64,000 nucleotides of DNA from an uncultured Clostridia bacterium. Its GTDB lineage: Bacteria > Bacillota > Clostridia > TANB77 > CAG-508. This document shows positions 22,417-33,532 of this stretch, one piece after another (the first letter of the stretch is position 1; every line of letters begins with the position of its first letter). Location of the stretch: the NCBI GenBank assembly GCA_934149005.1, contig CAKPDN010000003.1:1-64000 (forward strand). The letters are read 5' to 3'. Both the position numbers and the translations under genes were made by a program. The notes beneath the pieces were generated by a model. The model did not search any database. It was not told where the DNA came from and was given only the letters and a program-made list of their open reading frames with translations.

Positions 22417-23478
22417 ATGGCAGAAAATACAGAAAAGAAAAAAGCTTTAGAAGCAGCAATGAGTCAAATAGAAAAACAATTTGGAAAAGGTTCAGTAATG
22501 AAACTAGGTGAATTTAAAGCAATGGAGATTGAAGCAATACCAACAGGAGCATTAAGCTTAGATATGGCATTAGGTATAGGAGGAGTTCCTAGAGGAAGAA
22601 TAATAGAAGTATTCGGACCAGAATCATCAGGAAAAACAACACTTGCATTACATGTTGTAGCAGAAGCACAAAAAATGGGTGGAGAAGCAGCATTTATAGA
22701 TGCAGAGCACGCTTTAGATCCAGTATATGCGAAAAAATTAGGAGTAGATATAGATAATTTAATAGTATCTCAACCAGATACAGGAGAGCAAGCACTTGAA
22801 ATAACAGAAAGTTTAATAAGAAGTGGAGCTTTAGATGTAATAGTAGTAGATTCTGTTGCGGCATTAGTTCCCAAAGCTGAAATTGATGGAGATATGGGAG
22901 ATTCTCATATGGGACTTCAAGCAAGATTAATGTCACAAGCATTAAGAAAACTTGCTGGAGCAATAAATAAAACAAAAACAGTATTAATATTTATAAATCA
23001 ATTAAGAGAAAAAATAGGAGTAATGTTTGGAAACCCAGAAACAACAACTGGAGGTAGAGCTTTAAAATTCTATGCATCTGTAAGACTAGATATTAGAAAA
23101 ATCGAAAATATTAAACAAGATGGAGAAGTAAAAGGAAATAGAGTAAGAGTAAAGGTTATAAAAAACAAAGTAGCTCCACCATTTAGAGAAGCAGAATTTG
23201 ATATAGTATATGGAGAAGGAATTTCAAAAGCCGGAAATATTTTAGATATGGCTGTTAATATGGATATAGTTGAAAAAAGCGGTTCATGGTTTAGCTATAA
23301 TGGTGAAAGAATAGGACAAGGTAGAGAAAATGTTAAAAAATATTTACAAAATAATCCTGAAATATTAGATGATATTGAGAAAAAAGTAAGAGCAAATTTT
23401 GCTAAAGCATTTCAAGAAAGTTTAGGTGAAGAATTACCTGAAGTTGATGAAAATGGCGAGTTTGAGGAAGATGAATAA
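22417..23478 (+). CDS. recA: Recombinase RecA
   Basis: ATP-dependent strand-exchange protein for homologous recombination and the SOS response. It is 353 residues, full length. Visible are Walker [14 protein letters not shown] (about 66-78), the [16 protein letters not shown] segment, [18 protein letters not shown] and [29 protein letters not shown] promoter lies about 75 bp upstream. I could not see a convincing LexA dyad. A terminator separates it from recX. Confidence 0.98.
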   Translation: MAENTEKKKALEAAMSQIEKQFGKGSVMKLGEFKAMEIEAIPTGALSLDMALGIGGVPRGRIIEVFGPESSGKTTLALHVVAEAQKMGGEAAFIDAEHALDPVYAKKLGVDIDNLIVSQPDTGEQALEITESLIRSGALDVIVVDSVAALVPKAEIDGDMGDSHMGLQARLMSQALRKLAGAINKTKTVLIFINQLREKIGVMFGNPETTTGGRALKFYASVRLDIRKIENIKQDGEVKGNRVRVKVIKNKVAPPFREAEFDIVYGEGISKAGNILDMAVNMDIVEKSGSWFSYNGERIGQGRENVKKYLQNNPEILDDIEKKVRANFAKAFQESLGEELPEVDENGEFEEDE

Positions 23479-23506
23479 TCTTTTGGCAATAATAAAAAAT
23501 TACTTG

Positions 23507-23562
23507 AAAAGTATAGATAATTATGTTAAAATTAACACATAATTTATCTATGCTTTTTAATG
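23507..23562 (+). terminator. Terminator after recA
   Basis: A long hairpin, AAAAGTATAGATAATTATGT pairing with ACATAATTTATCTATGCTTTT, then T-rich sequence. Confidence 0.7.
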
Positions 23563-23641
23563 TATATAGATAAAAATAATATAAAATTTAACGAAAAAAT
23601 GAGAAATTTATAAATTAAGAAATAAAGATGGGAAGTAATAA

Positions 23642-24088
23642 ATGTATACGATAGAAGAATTTGATAGAGAAAAAACAAAAGTATTAAAATATATACTATA
23701 TAAAAAAAGAAGTGAAAAGGAAGTAAGAAATAAATTTTCAGGAACAATAGATGAAAATTTATTAGACGATGTAATAGAATATTTAAAACAGGCTAAATAT
23801 ATAGATGATAAAGAATATATAAGAAAAACAGTAAATAATTTTATGGCTTTAAAAAATTTATCAATAAAAGAATTAAACTATAAATTATTAGCAAAAGGAT
23901 TAAATAAAAATGATATTGAAGATTATATTTATGATAATAAGGAAGAATTGGAAAAATACGAAATAAAATCAGCTTTAAATATAATATATAAGAAATCTAA
24001 TTCAATTGAACAAGAAGAAATAAAACAATACTTATTAAAAAAAGGATATAAATTAGAGAATATAAAAATAGCAATGGAAGAAAATTAG
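23642..24088 (+). CDS. recX: Regulatory protein RecX
   Basis: A small modulator of RecA filaments, 148 residues. The three-helix repeats are recognisable: VLKYILYKKRSEKEVRNKF, DVIEYLKQAKYIDDKEYIRKTVNNF and SIKELNYKLLAKGLNK. The last repeat ends QYLLKKGYKLENIKIAMEE. Its place directly after recA supports the call. Confidence 0.88.
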   Translation: MYTIEEFDREKTKVLKYILYKKRSEKEVRNKFSGTIDENLLDDVIEYLKQAKYIDDKEYIRKTVNNFMALKNLSIKELNYKLLAKGLNKNDIEDYIYDNKEELEKYEIKSALNIIYKKSNSIEQEEIKQYLLKKGYKLENIKIAMEEN

Positions 24089-24119
24089 TTGCACACACAA
24101 AGAAAGGAAAAGAGCAAAA

Positions 24120-24866
24120 ATGTCAATATTAACACTCGAAACAAAAAAGTATTCAATAAAAATAGACAATTTTGAAGGACCACTAGATTTGTTATGTTAT
24201 TTGATAGATAAAAACAAAATGAATATATATGATGTAAATTTAAGTGATATAACAGACCAATACATAGAATTTCTAAATGCGATGGAAGAAATGAACTTAG
24301 AAATTGCAAGTGAATTTCTTGTTATGGCATCAACATTATTATATTTTAAGTCTAAAAAATTATTGCCAAAGCAAAATGAGGAAGAAGAGGAAATAACAGA
24401 AGAGGAACTAATAAGAAGAATAATTGAATATAAAAAATTCAAAGAAATAAGTAAAACTTTAAAGGAAAATTATAAATTGTATTCAAATAGATTTTATAAA
24501 GGACAGGAAGAAATCAAACTTCCAAAACAAAAATTAGACAAGGATTATTCACCAGAAAAAATACCAGAAGTTTATAAATTGTTAGTAGAAAGAAATAGTG
24601 TAAAAATTAATCAAAATGCAAAAAATATCGAAAAAATAGCATTAATTGATAAATATACAGTTGCTGATAAAGTAAAAGAAATGTATAAGGTATTGGCAAA
24701 GCAAAAGAAATTTATTTTTAATAAATTATTTACAATTAATAAAAAAGAAAAACAAGAAGTTGTAACAGCTTTTAGTGGATTACTAGAAATGTCAAGAAGA
24801 AATAAAGTAGAAACTAGCCAAGAAGAAATATTTGGAGATATTGTAGTAGAAAAGAAAAATGTTTAA
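24120..24866 (+). CDS. scpA: Segregation and condensation protein A
   Basis: The kleisin subunit of the SMC-ScpAB condensin, 248 residues. The N-terminal SMC-binding region has the family signature KIDNFEGPLDLLCYLIDKNKMNIYD (positions about 15-39). A conserved SEFLVMASTLLYFKSKKLLP block and a C-terminal winged-helix region (TVADKVKEMYKVLAKQKK) follow. scpB is not adjacent in this window. Confidence 0.93.
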   Translation: MSILTLETKKYSIKIDNFEGPLDLLCYLIDKNKMNIYDVNLSDITDQYIEFLNAMEEMNLEIASEFLVMASTLLYFKSKKLLPKQNEEEEEITEEELIRRIIEYKKFKEISKTLKENYKLYSNRFYKGQEEIKLPKQKLDKDYSPEKIPEVYKLLVERNSVKINQNAKNIEKIALIDKYTVADKVKEMYKVLAKQKKFIFNKLFTINKKEKQEVVTAFSGLLEMSRRNKVETSQEEIFGDIVVEKKNV

Positions 24867-24912
24867 ATAGTTTAAAAAAGGAAAAACTAATATAATCAAA
24901 GAGGGTGATATA

Positions 24913-25533
24913 TTGGTTTTTCTTTTATTTTTTTTAATAATTGTTTTAATGATAATAACATTAAGGATAAAAATTAAATTTAGAGATTTTGAATTTAATT
25001 CCCAAAAAGAACAGCATTTAAGTAAAAATTATAAAATAGAAATAATTATATACACATTTAATTTTATACCAATTTTAAAATTAAAAATAACTAATAAAAA
25101 AATAGAAAGAGCATTAAAAAATGAAAAAATAAGAAACATGTTTAATGAGCAAAAAACAAAAATCATAGAAAATAGAAAAGATATAGATGTAAAAACTATT
25201 AAAGATATAAAAAATATAAAAATAGAAATAGATGAAATGGATTTAAATATTTTGTTGGGAACAGAAAATGCATCAATAACAGCATTTGTAATTCCAATTA
25301 TAAGTACGATTATAGCAGTATTTTTAAGCAGAAATGTACAAAAATATAATGATAAGCAAATTTTTTCTATTACGCCAATTTATATTAATCAAAATTTAAT
25401 AAATATAAAATTTTCAGGTATATTTCAAATAAAAATGATACATATTATAGATACAATATGTATAGTAAAAAGGAAAGGTGATAAAAATGAGCGAACATCC
25501 AATAGAAAACCTTATGACTACAGCTATGAATAG
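24913..25533 (+). CDS. ytfI: DUF2953 protein (YtfI-like)
   Basis: A 206-residue protein with an N-terminal membrane helix (VFLLFFLIIVLMIITLRI) and a conserved-type beta-rich body. The TTG start has a GAGGGTG box. It directly precedes and overlaps gerW/ytfJ, the same pairing as ytfI-ytfJ in Bacillus subtilis, and this synteny is the strongest evidence. Its role is unknown; the pairing suggests sporulation. Confidence 0.75.
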   Translation: MVFLLFFLIIVLMIITLRIKIKFRDFEFNSQKEQHLSKNYKIEIIIYTFNFIPILKLKITNKKIERALKNEKIRNMFNEQKTKIIENRKDIDVKTIKDIKNIKIEIDEMDLNILLGTENASITAFVIPIISTIIAVFLSRNVQKYNDKQIFSITPIYINQNLINIKFSGIFQIKMIHIIDTICIVKRKGDKNERTSNRKPYDYSYE

Positions 25534-26122
25534 TATTAAAGATATGATAGATGTAAATACTATAATAGGGGAACCAATTGAGACATCAAATGGTATAGTT
25601 ATAATACCAATATCAAAAGTATCGTTTGGATTTGCGGCAGGTGGAAGTGAATTTAAGGGAGAGACAATTGATGAATATAAAAAAGTAGAAAAAGAAGAGC
25701 AAATTCAATATAGATTACCATTTGGTGGTGGATCTGGAGCTGGGGTTACAATAAATCCAATTGCTTTTTTAGTAATACAATCAAATAATGTTAAATTAAT
25801 GCCTGTAAATCATTCATCAAGTTTAGATAAATTGTTAGATTATGTACCAGATTTAATTGAAAGAACTAATTATATGATGAATAAGATTGTAAATAATAAA
25901 AAAGAAGAAACTGAAAAAGTATTAAGAGAAATGCAAAAAAGAAGTAGTAATGAAAGTAGTAAGAAAGTTCCTAAAGAAATTAAAGAGACTAAAGATAGTT
26001 TAGAACATAAAAAAGAAGGAGCTAAAAAAAATCTAAACAAAATTCAAAAACAAGAAGAAATTGATTATGAATATGAATATGATGAGACACAAAATGATGA
26101 TGAATACCAAGATGATGATTAA
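25487..26122 (+). CDS. gerW: Spore germination protein GerW (YtfJ)
   Basis: A sporulation-specific protein needed for proper spore germination in Bacillus. It is 211 residues from ATG 25487 (AAAGGTGAT box), overlapping ytfI by 47 bp. The family core is seen: HPIENLMTTAMNSIKDMIDV, the glycine-rich KVSFGFAAGGSEF and LPFGGGSGAGVTINPIAF. The C-terminal 70 residues are a charged, low-complexity extension (ending EYDETQNDDEYQDDD) longer than in Bacillus. Confidence 0.9.
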   Translation: MSEHPIENLMTTAMNSIKDMIDVNTIIGEPIETSNGIVIIPISKVSFGFAAGGSEFKGETIDEYKKVEKEEQIQYRLPFGGGSGAGVTINPIAFLVIQSNNVKLMPVNHSSSLDKLLDYVPDLIERTNYMMNKIVNNKKEETEKVLREMQKRSSNESSKKVPKEIKETKDSLEHKKEGAKKNLNKIQKQEEIDYEYEYDETQNDDEYQDDD

Positions 26123-26136
26123 ATAAAAAACAATGA

Positions 26137-26181
26137 AGCTTTGTCGAAAACTTCTATATTTTCGACAAAACTTCTATTTTT
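26137..26181 (+). terminator. Terminator after gerW
   Basis: TTTGTCGAAAA and TTTTCGACAAA hairpin, then CTTCTATTTTTTTG. The GTCGAAAA core also occurs in the centre of the long intercistronic palindromes. Confidence 0.65.
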
Positions 26182-26288
26182 TTGCTATTGGAAAAAAATG
26201 GAAAAAGAATTATAATACATAAGAAAACAAAAATTAAAAGCAGATAACAGTTCTTTTTTAAATTACTTAAGAGAAAGGAATGAAGAGA

Positions 26289-26600
26289 ATGGAATCAAAA
26301 TTTTATGAAAAGGACAAGCTGTTAGTCTTTAAAATTACAGATGAAATTGATGATTGCAATGTACAAAAAATAAGGAGGAGAGCAGATTATGAAATTGAAA
26401 GATATATGCCTAGAAAAGTTATATTTGATTTTGATAGTGTTACTTTCATGGATAGTAGTGGAATAGGGTTAATAATAGGAAGATATAAGTTTACAAATAT
26501 GCTTGGTGGAAAATTAGAAGTAGCCAATTTAACACAAAATGTAAGAAAAATATTTGAAATGAGTGGAATATTAAAATTAATACCTGTTACAGAAATTTAA
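26289..26600 (+). CDS. spoIIAA: Anti-sigma-F factor antagonist SpoIIAA
   Basis: A STAS-domain protein that, when unphosphorylated, binds SpoIIAB and frees sigma-F in the forespore. It is 103 residues from ATG 26289. An ATG nine bases earlier lies against the AAAGGA box and is less likely. The phosphorylation serine is in DSVTFMDSSGIGLIIGRY, the hallmark of the family. It is the first gene of a spoIIA operon followed by spoIID. Confidence 0.95.
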   Translation: MESKFYEKDKLLVFKITDEIDDCNVQKIRRRADYEIERYMPRKVIFDFDSVTFMDSSGIGLIIGRYKFTNMLGGKLEVANLTQNVRKIFEMSGILKLIPVTEI

Positions 26601-26639
26601 TTTGAACTGTAACAATATAAGATTTTAAGGAGGAAAACT

Positions 26640-27116
26640 ATGAAAGAACAAAATGAAAATGAGATGAAATTAGAATTTGTAAGCAAAGGAAGTAATGAAG
26701 CATTTGCAAGAATAACAATTGCAGCATTTGCATCTCAATTAGATCCAACAATTGAAGAATTAGCTGATATAAAAACAGCAGTATCAGAAGCAGTTACAAA
26801 CTGCATAATTCATGCATATGAAAATAGAAAAGGAGTAATTAAAATAGATGCCAAATTACAAGATAATAAAATAATTATCCAAATTTCAGATAATGGAAAA
26901 GGAATAGAAAACGTAGATATGGCAAAAGAACCATTATATACAACAAAACCTAATTTAGAAAGATCAGGAATGGGCTTTACCATAATGGAAAGTTTTATGG
27001 ACAGTATGAAAGTAGAGTCAATAGTTGGACTTGGAACAAAAATTACTTTGATAAAAACTATAAAAAAACATGAAGAATGTGAAGAATTAGAGTTGGCAAA
27101 TCTAACAAAAGGATAA
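26640..27116 (+). CDS. spoIIAB: Anti-sigma-F factor / serine kinase SpoIIAB
   Basis: A GHKL-fold kinase that phosphorylates SpoIIAA and sequesters sigma-F, 158 residues. N-box [21 protein letters not shown] and G1 box [12 protein letters not shown] are visible. The ATP lid shows [20 protein letters not shown]. It has an AAGGAGG box. The C-terminus is slightly extended by a charged tail. Confidence 0.95.
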   Translation: MKEQNENEMKLEFVSKGSNEAFARITIAAFASQLDPTIEELADIKTAVSEAVTNCIIHAYENRKGVIKIDAKLQDNKIIIQISDNGKGIENVDMAKEPLYTTKPNLERSGMGFTIMESFMDSMKVESIVGLGTKITLIKTIKKHEECEELELANLTKG

Positions 27117-27189
27117 AATAAAATTTGATTAATTTAAAAATAAGTTGCAAGCTAACAAATGATTAAAAATTAATAGAGGTAGTGTATAT

Positions 27190-27922
27190 ATGTATGAAAA
27201 CGATATTAAATCAATAAAAAATGCTCAACAGCGGAGATAAATTTGAAATGGAAAGGCTTATTAGAGATAACAATGGACTTATTTGGAGCATAGTAAAAAG
27301 ATTTACAAATAGAGGATATGAAGTAGAAGATTTATACCAAATAGGTTGTATGGGATTTATAAAATCAATAAAAAGATTTGATACCAATTTTGAAGTGAAA
27401 TTATCAACATATTCAGTACCATATATATTAGGAGAAATAAAAAGATTTATAAGAGATGATGGACCAATTAAGGTAAGCAGGAGCATAAAAGAATTAAATG
27501 TGAAAATAAATGAACTGAAAAAACATTATTTTTTGAAAACAGGTAAAGAAATTACAATAGAAGAAATATGTAAAGAATTAAAAGTAGAAAAAGAAGATGC
27601 AATAATAGCAATAGAATCAACAAATACAGTAGAATCAATAGATGGAGTAGCAACTGCTGAAAATAAAGATGGCAAGCAATTAACAATATTTGAAAAAATA
27701 TCAACAGGAGTAAATGAAGAAGAAACTATTACAAATAAAATGGTAATTAAGCAATTGATAAACGAGTTAGAAGATAGAGAAAAAGAGATAATTTTACTTA
27801 GATTTTTTAAAGAAAAAACTCAAACTGAGGTAGCAAAAATAGTAGGAATAAGCCAGGTACAAGTATCAAGAATAGAAAGAAAAATATTAAATAAGATGAA
27901 AACAAAACTGACTTCGGCATGA
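27190..27922 (+). CDS. sigF: Sigma-F factor, with apparent +1 frameshift near the start
   Basis: The forespore sigma factor. The open frame from ATG 27221 encodes 233 residues with region 2 (GYEVEDLYQIGCMGFIKSIK), region 3 and region 4 (TQTEVAKIVGISQVQVSRIE). That ATG has no ribosome binding site. A box (AGAGGT, 27175) fits ATG 27190 instead, which reads MYENDIKSIKNAQ and stops after four more codons. Skipping one base at 27229 continues as SGDKFEMERLI, which restores the usual AQxGD sequence of sigma-F. So this is a one-base insertion, a sequence error, or a programmed shift. Core function is otherwise intact. Confidence 0.9.
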
Positions 27923-27940
27923 GAAATTAGGAGGAAAAAA

Positions 27941-28966
27941 TTGAAAAAAATTTTGATTTATTTATTATCTTTTATTTTAATATGTTTTATAGTGCCGGCA
28001 ATGCTTACAAGAAGGACAGTTATTACATCAACACAAGAAAGTGAAAATGTAGAGAATAAGCAAAATACGGAAGAGACAACAAAACAAGATGAAAAAGTAA
28101 ATTATGAATATAATAAATATGGAGAAATTACTTTATTACATAAAAATACAGGAAACACAGAAAAAGTAAATATTGATGAATATTTATGTAATGTCTTATC
28201 AGCTGAAATGCCAGCTGATTATGAAAAAGAAGCATTAAAAGCACAAGCAATAGTTGCGAGAACATATACAATTTATAAAATACTAAATAAAAAACATGAA
28301 AATGCGGATATATGTGATGATTCAACCTGTTGCCAAGCGTGGATTTCTAAAGAAGATAGATTTGCAAAATGGGAAGAAAGTAAAAGAGAGAGTAATTGGG
28401 AAAAAATATGTGATTGTGTAAATAGTACAAAAGGTAAAATTATTACATATGAGAATAAACCTATAAATGCATTTTTTCATTCCAATAGTGGAGGAATAAC
28501 AGAAATTCCTGTAAATGTTTGGGGAGGCACAGGATATCCTTATTTACAAAGTGTAGAAACAGCAGGAGAGGAAGGCTATAAACAATATTCATCAGAAGTT
28601 ATTTTAACACAGGAGGAATTATTAAAAAAATTGAAAGAAAAATATGGAGATATATCAATAGATTTTTTGAACAAAGATGATATAAAAATTTTAGAATATA
28701 CAGAAGGAAAAAGGGTTAAAACTGTAAAATTTGGTAATCATGAAATTTCTGGTGTAGAAGCCAGAAATTTATTAGGACTAAGGTCTACAAATTTTGAGAT
28801 TATAATAGAAAATGAAAATATAAAATTTTTAGTAAAGGGATATGGACATGGTGTTGGAATGAGCCAAACTGGGGCTGACAGTATGGCAAAACAAGGTAAT
28901 AGTGCAGATGAAATAATCAAACATTTTTATACAGGTGTAGAAATTGGAGATGTGAATTTGTTGTAA
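27941..28966 (+). CDS. spoIID: Stage II sporulation protein D (peptidoglycan lytic transglycosylase)
   Basis: Works with SpoIIM and SpoIIP to dissolve septal peptidoglycan during engulfment. It is 341 residues with a TTG start and AGGAGG box. An N-terminal membrane anchor (LIYLLSFILICFIVPAML) precedes the SpoIID/LytB domain, with LSAEMPADYEKEALKAQAIVARTY, FHSNSGGITE and GYGHGVGMSQTGA. It starts 19 bp after sigF, so it is probably read from the spoIIA operon. Confidence 0.95.
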   Translation: MKKILIYLLSFILICFIVPAMLTRRTVITSTQESENVENKQNTEETTKQDEKVNYEYNKYGEITLLHKNTGNTEKVNIDEYLCNVLSAEMPADYEKEALKAQAIVARTYTIYKILNKKHENADICDDSTCCQAWISKEDRFAKWEESKRESNWEKICDCVNSTKGKIITYENKPINAFFHSNSGGITEIPVNVWGGTGYPYLQSVETAGEEGYKQYSSEVILTQEELLKKLKEKYGDISIDFLNKDDIKILEYTEGKRVKTVKFGNHEISGVEARNLLGLRSTNFEIIIENENIKFLVKGYGHGVGMSQTGADSMAKQGNSADEIIKHFYTGVEIGDVNLL

Positions 28967-28971
28967 ACAAT

Positions 28972-29000
28972 GTATATTTTTATAAAATCCGGAAATAATT
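28972..29000 (+). promoter_or_regulatory. Candidate sigma-F-type promoter of spoIIQ
   Basis: GTATA (28972) and GGAAATAATT (28991), 14 bp apart, are close to the sigma-F/G consensus GYATA / GGNNANAHTR. They lie upstream of spoIIQ, a known sigma-F target in Bacillus. Confidence 0.45.
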
Positions 29001-29049
29001 GTAATAGAATTAAATAATTTTAAAAAATTAAGATTTAAAGGAGGATTTT

Positions 29050-29910
29050 ATGAGAAGAGATGTAAGAAAAAGAACAAATCAAGATGATGATTTAAATATT
29101 AAAATAATAAAATATTCATGTATAGGCATTGGAATTCTTGCAGTTATATTAGTTGGGCTTTTAATATATAGCAAAAATTTAAATGATGAAGTAAAAGAAG
29201 GAACTTTAACAAGTGAGCAAATATCAAGTATTTTAAATACTACAAATAAAATTGAAAATACAGAAAGTACAAGCTCAGAAATTGGAAAGAGTGTAAATGA
29301 ACTAGAAAATAAAGTAGAGAATGAAGCAAAAGAGAATGCTGTTTCAAATAATGTGGTTTCTAATGGGGCAACTAATAATTCTAAAAATGTAATTACAGAT
29401 ACAAATAAAAATGTCTTAAATACTAGTAAGATAACATCAACTGAAACAAATACGGAAAATAAAAATATAACTAAAGATAATAAAGCAGATGAAAAGAATG
29501 TTGAATTAAATTTTATTAAACCAGTAGATGGTGATATTGTTAGAGATTTTTCAGTTGAAACTTTAATATATTCAGAAACTTTACAAGAATGGACAACTCA
29601 TACAGGAATTGATATTAAAGCTGATAAGACAACAGTTGTAAAATCAGCAGAAGCGGGAACAGTAAAGACTATAAAAAATGACCCTAGATATGGTCTAACA
29701 GTAATTGTTGAACATGCAAATGGATTTCAAACTGTTTATTCAAATTTATTAACTTCTGAGTTTGTTGTTGAAGGAGAAAAAGTTGAAAAAGGACAATCTA
29801 TAGGAACAGTAGGAAATACTGCTGCATTTGAAATTGCTGAGGAACCTCATCTTCATTTTGAAATTTTGAAGGATTCTCTTCAAGTTGATCCTAATATATA
29901 TTTGAAGTGA
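29050..29910 (+). CDS. spoIIQ: Forespore engulfment protein SpoIIQ (LytM/M23 peptidase)
   Basis: The forespore-membrane half of the SpoIIQ-SpoIIIAH channel. It is 286 residues: a cytoplasmic N-terminus, one membrane helix (IGIGILAVILVGLLIY), a low-complexity Asn/Thr/Lys linker (about 60-155) and a C-terminal M23 domain. The zinc ligands THTGIDI and PHLHFEI are all present, as in clostridial SpoIIQ and unlike the degenerate Bacillus protein, so it may be an active endopeptidase. It follows spoIID, a typical clostridial neighbour. Confidence 0.9.
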   Translation: MRRDVRKRTNQDDDLNIKIIKYSCIGIGILAVILVGLLIYSKNLNDEVKEGTLTSEQISSILNTTNKIENTESTSSEIGKSVNELENKVENEAKENAVSNNVVSNGATNNSKNVITDTNKNVLNTSKITSTETNTENKNITKDNKADEKNVELNFIKPVDGDIVRDFSVETLIYSETLQEWTTHTGIDIKADKTTVVKSAEAGTVKTIKNDPRYGLTVIVEHANGFQTVYSNLLTSEFVVEGEKVEKGQSIGTVGNTAAFEIAEEPHLHFEILKDSLQVDPNIYLK

Positions 29911-29942
29911 TTGTAAATTTTTATTAGTTTAAATAATTTAAA

Positions 29943-30031
29943 AAAAGATGATATATATTTTTTTTATCAAAAACATAGTTAGAGTCTATCTATATGCTTT
30001 TTGAATTCAAAATATTTATATATCATCTTTT
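29943..30031. other. Large hairpin after spoIIQ
   Basis: The arms AAAAGATGATATATA (29943-29957) and TATATATCATCTTTT (30017-30031) are perfect complements around a 59-nt loop. It may be a bidirectional terminator, or the frame of a small structured RNA. The gap 29911-30170 holds no other gene signal. Confidence 0.45.
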
Positions 30032-30170
30032 AGCTATCTTTTTTAAAGTTATAGAATATTACAATTATATTACAAATGTATTAAAAATATTGTAAACTTT
30101 TAATATATTATATATAATATGTGTAACATATAGAAATATTAATAAATAATTAAATGGGAGGATAAAAATA

Positions 30171-30749
30171 TGAGACACCAAAACCCTACTATTGTAGAGA
30201 AAGAGAGAACTATACTTTAGTAGAATAAAAAGAAAAAGTGGAATTACATTAGTAGCACTCGTAATAACTATAATTGTATTATTAATTTTGGCAGGTATTT
30301 CAATTGCTGCTTTGACAGGTAATGGCCTATTTAAAAAAACAAAATTAGCAAAGGAAAAGCAAAAGAATGCGGAAATGCTTGAAAATGAAATCTTAGCCGG
30401 ATATGAAAATGAAATAGCAAAGACAATTCAACCAAGTTCCAGAATGGCATGGACTGAAACTATTTTATGGGAAGGCGATACTACAGAGGCTAAAACTTAT
30501 GATATGAGTGATGATATATCAAATTACCAATATTTATATATACAATGCACTGAAGGATCAAAATCAAATGTAAAGAATTCTGAAATAATACGTGTTGCAA
30601 ATATAACCAAAAATATTGATATAGATCAGAGAATTACAAGTTTTGATAATAGGGCAATATGTTTTCATTTTATAGATAATGGTTTTGTCGTAGAGAGTTT
30701 TACTACTAATAATTCACCTCACATAAGACAAATAATAGGATTAAAATAG
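30171..30749 (+). pseudogene. Prepilin-like protein, start frame broken
   Basis: A relative of the gene at 32061. The coding frame from SRIKRKSGITLVALVITIIV to the stop at 30749 is open. The natural ATG at 30171 (GGGAGG box) reads MRHQNPTIVEKERTIL and stops. Compared with the paralogue, ten extra bases sit after GTAGAGA near 30202, which throws the leader out of frame. The remaining protein has a type IV prepilin N-terminus (cleavage after G, then hydrophobic helix) and a short body ending HIRQIIGLK, without a LamG domain. It is probably not expressed unless an unusual start is used. Confidence 0.7.
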
Positions 30750-30826
30750 GAGTGATAGATAATTATATTACAAATTCATTAAATATATTGTGAATAATAA
30801 TAGAAAATAAAAAAGGAGAAGAAAAG

Positions 30827-32012
<1,186 letters not shown>

Positions 32013-32060
32013 TTATATATAAAAAATATTAATGAAGAGTTAAAATGGAGGATAAAAAGT

Positions 32061-33348
32061 ATGAGACACCAAAACCTTACTATTGTAGAGAGATACTTTA
32101 GTAGAATAAAAAGAAAAAGTGGAATTACATTAGTAGCACTCGTAATAACTATAATTGTATTATTAATTTTGGCAGGTATTTCAATTGCTGGTTTGGCAAG
32201 TAATGGATTATTTGGAAAAACACAAAAAGCAAAAAAAGTGCAAGATATTGCCAAAGTTGAAGAACATATAAAAATGATAATATATGACAAAAATATTGAA
32301 AAAAGTGGAAAGGCAACATTACAAGATATAATAGATGGATTAGACGAAGATGAAAAATATGAATATGAAATAATGTTAGGTGAAAGTTCAAAAATAAAAG
32401 GGGATAAGCCAACAATAGGAAATATTCAATCAATAATAGTCGTATATAATGATTTAAAATATAGAATAACATCAGACCTAAATGTTACATCACTAAATAC
32501 AGGTGAAATAATTGAAAGTAATAATAGTGAAAAATTAAATAGTGAATATGTATATATAAATTTTGACATAAAAAGTAAAACAGGTACATCAATAACTGTA
32601 GAGATTAAAGAGGATTATAAAGATTTAATAGATAGTGTAAAATATTATATAGATGATGAATTAAAATATACTGGAAATATACTTGAATATACATATACCG
32701 GATTAAAGAAAGCAACAGATTACAAAATAAGTGTAAAAGCAAAGTTTAAAACAAACGAAATAGCGATTATAACAAAAACATCAGATATGATAAAAACAGG
32801 ATTAACAGATTATTGGAAATTAAATAATAATTTGACAAATGAAATAAATAATTCACATGGAGATTTACAAAGTATAAATCAAGTAGAATATGCAAATGGA
32901 GGAGCATATTTAGAAAATAATTATTTGATTTCAAATTTGACACAAAATTATCAATCTAATTGGACATTGATTTGTGAGTATAGACCAACAAGTACATATA
33001 TTGATTCTGCGTGGATTATTGGATATCCAACAAGTCGCAATGCTCACTTAGGGATAACTTATGCAAATAATGGAATTTGGCCTTCATTTGGACCGGTAAT
33101 AAATAGTAGTAAATTGAATGTAAATGAATATAACACAATTGCATTGGTTTATAATAAATCAAATGTTATATATTATATAAATGGTGAAAAATTAATAAAT
33201 GGAAAGATATATAATTCTGGAAGCACTAAATTACATATAGGTCGGAGGACTTTCAAATGGACCTACAACAAATGGATATTATAAAAATATAGCTTATTAT
33301 ACTATGGCTTTAACTAGTGAGCAGATTGGAAATTTTGAGTTTGATTAG
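32061..33348 (+). pseudogene. Prepilin-like LamG protein with a C-terminal frameshift
   Basis: ATG 32061 (GGAGG box) begins MRHQNLTIVERYFSRIKRKS, then GITLVALVITIIVLLILAG, the class III-type prepilin signal and helix. After a coil there is an FN3-like segment (VYINFDIKSKTGTSITVEI) and a LamG-like domain (LTDYWKLNNNLTNEINNS). The frame ends at 33284, but the next frame continues GLSNGPTTNGYYKNIAYYTM to 33348. That ending parallels the C-terminus of the neighbouring paralogue (GYFRNFAIFNKALSNEE). One extra base near 33246-33250 explains this. The truncated form may lose the last strands of LamG. Confidence 0.8.
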
Positions 33349-33532
33349 TATAGATATATAATGAAAAGTACTTTTTTAGAAAAATTTATGCTATCAAAAT
33401 TGTTAAAACTACTTGACAGTTGTGGTGAATAAAGATACAATATAAGAGGTAGAAAAAAATATATTAATAAAAATTAAGATATATATATTTGATTCGAACA
33501 TTGAAAATTTAATAAGAAAGAGGTGTAGATTC

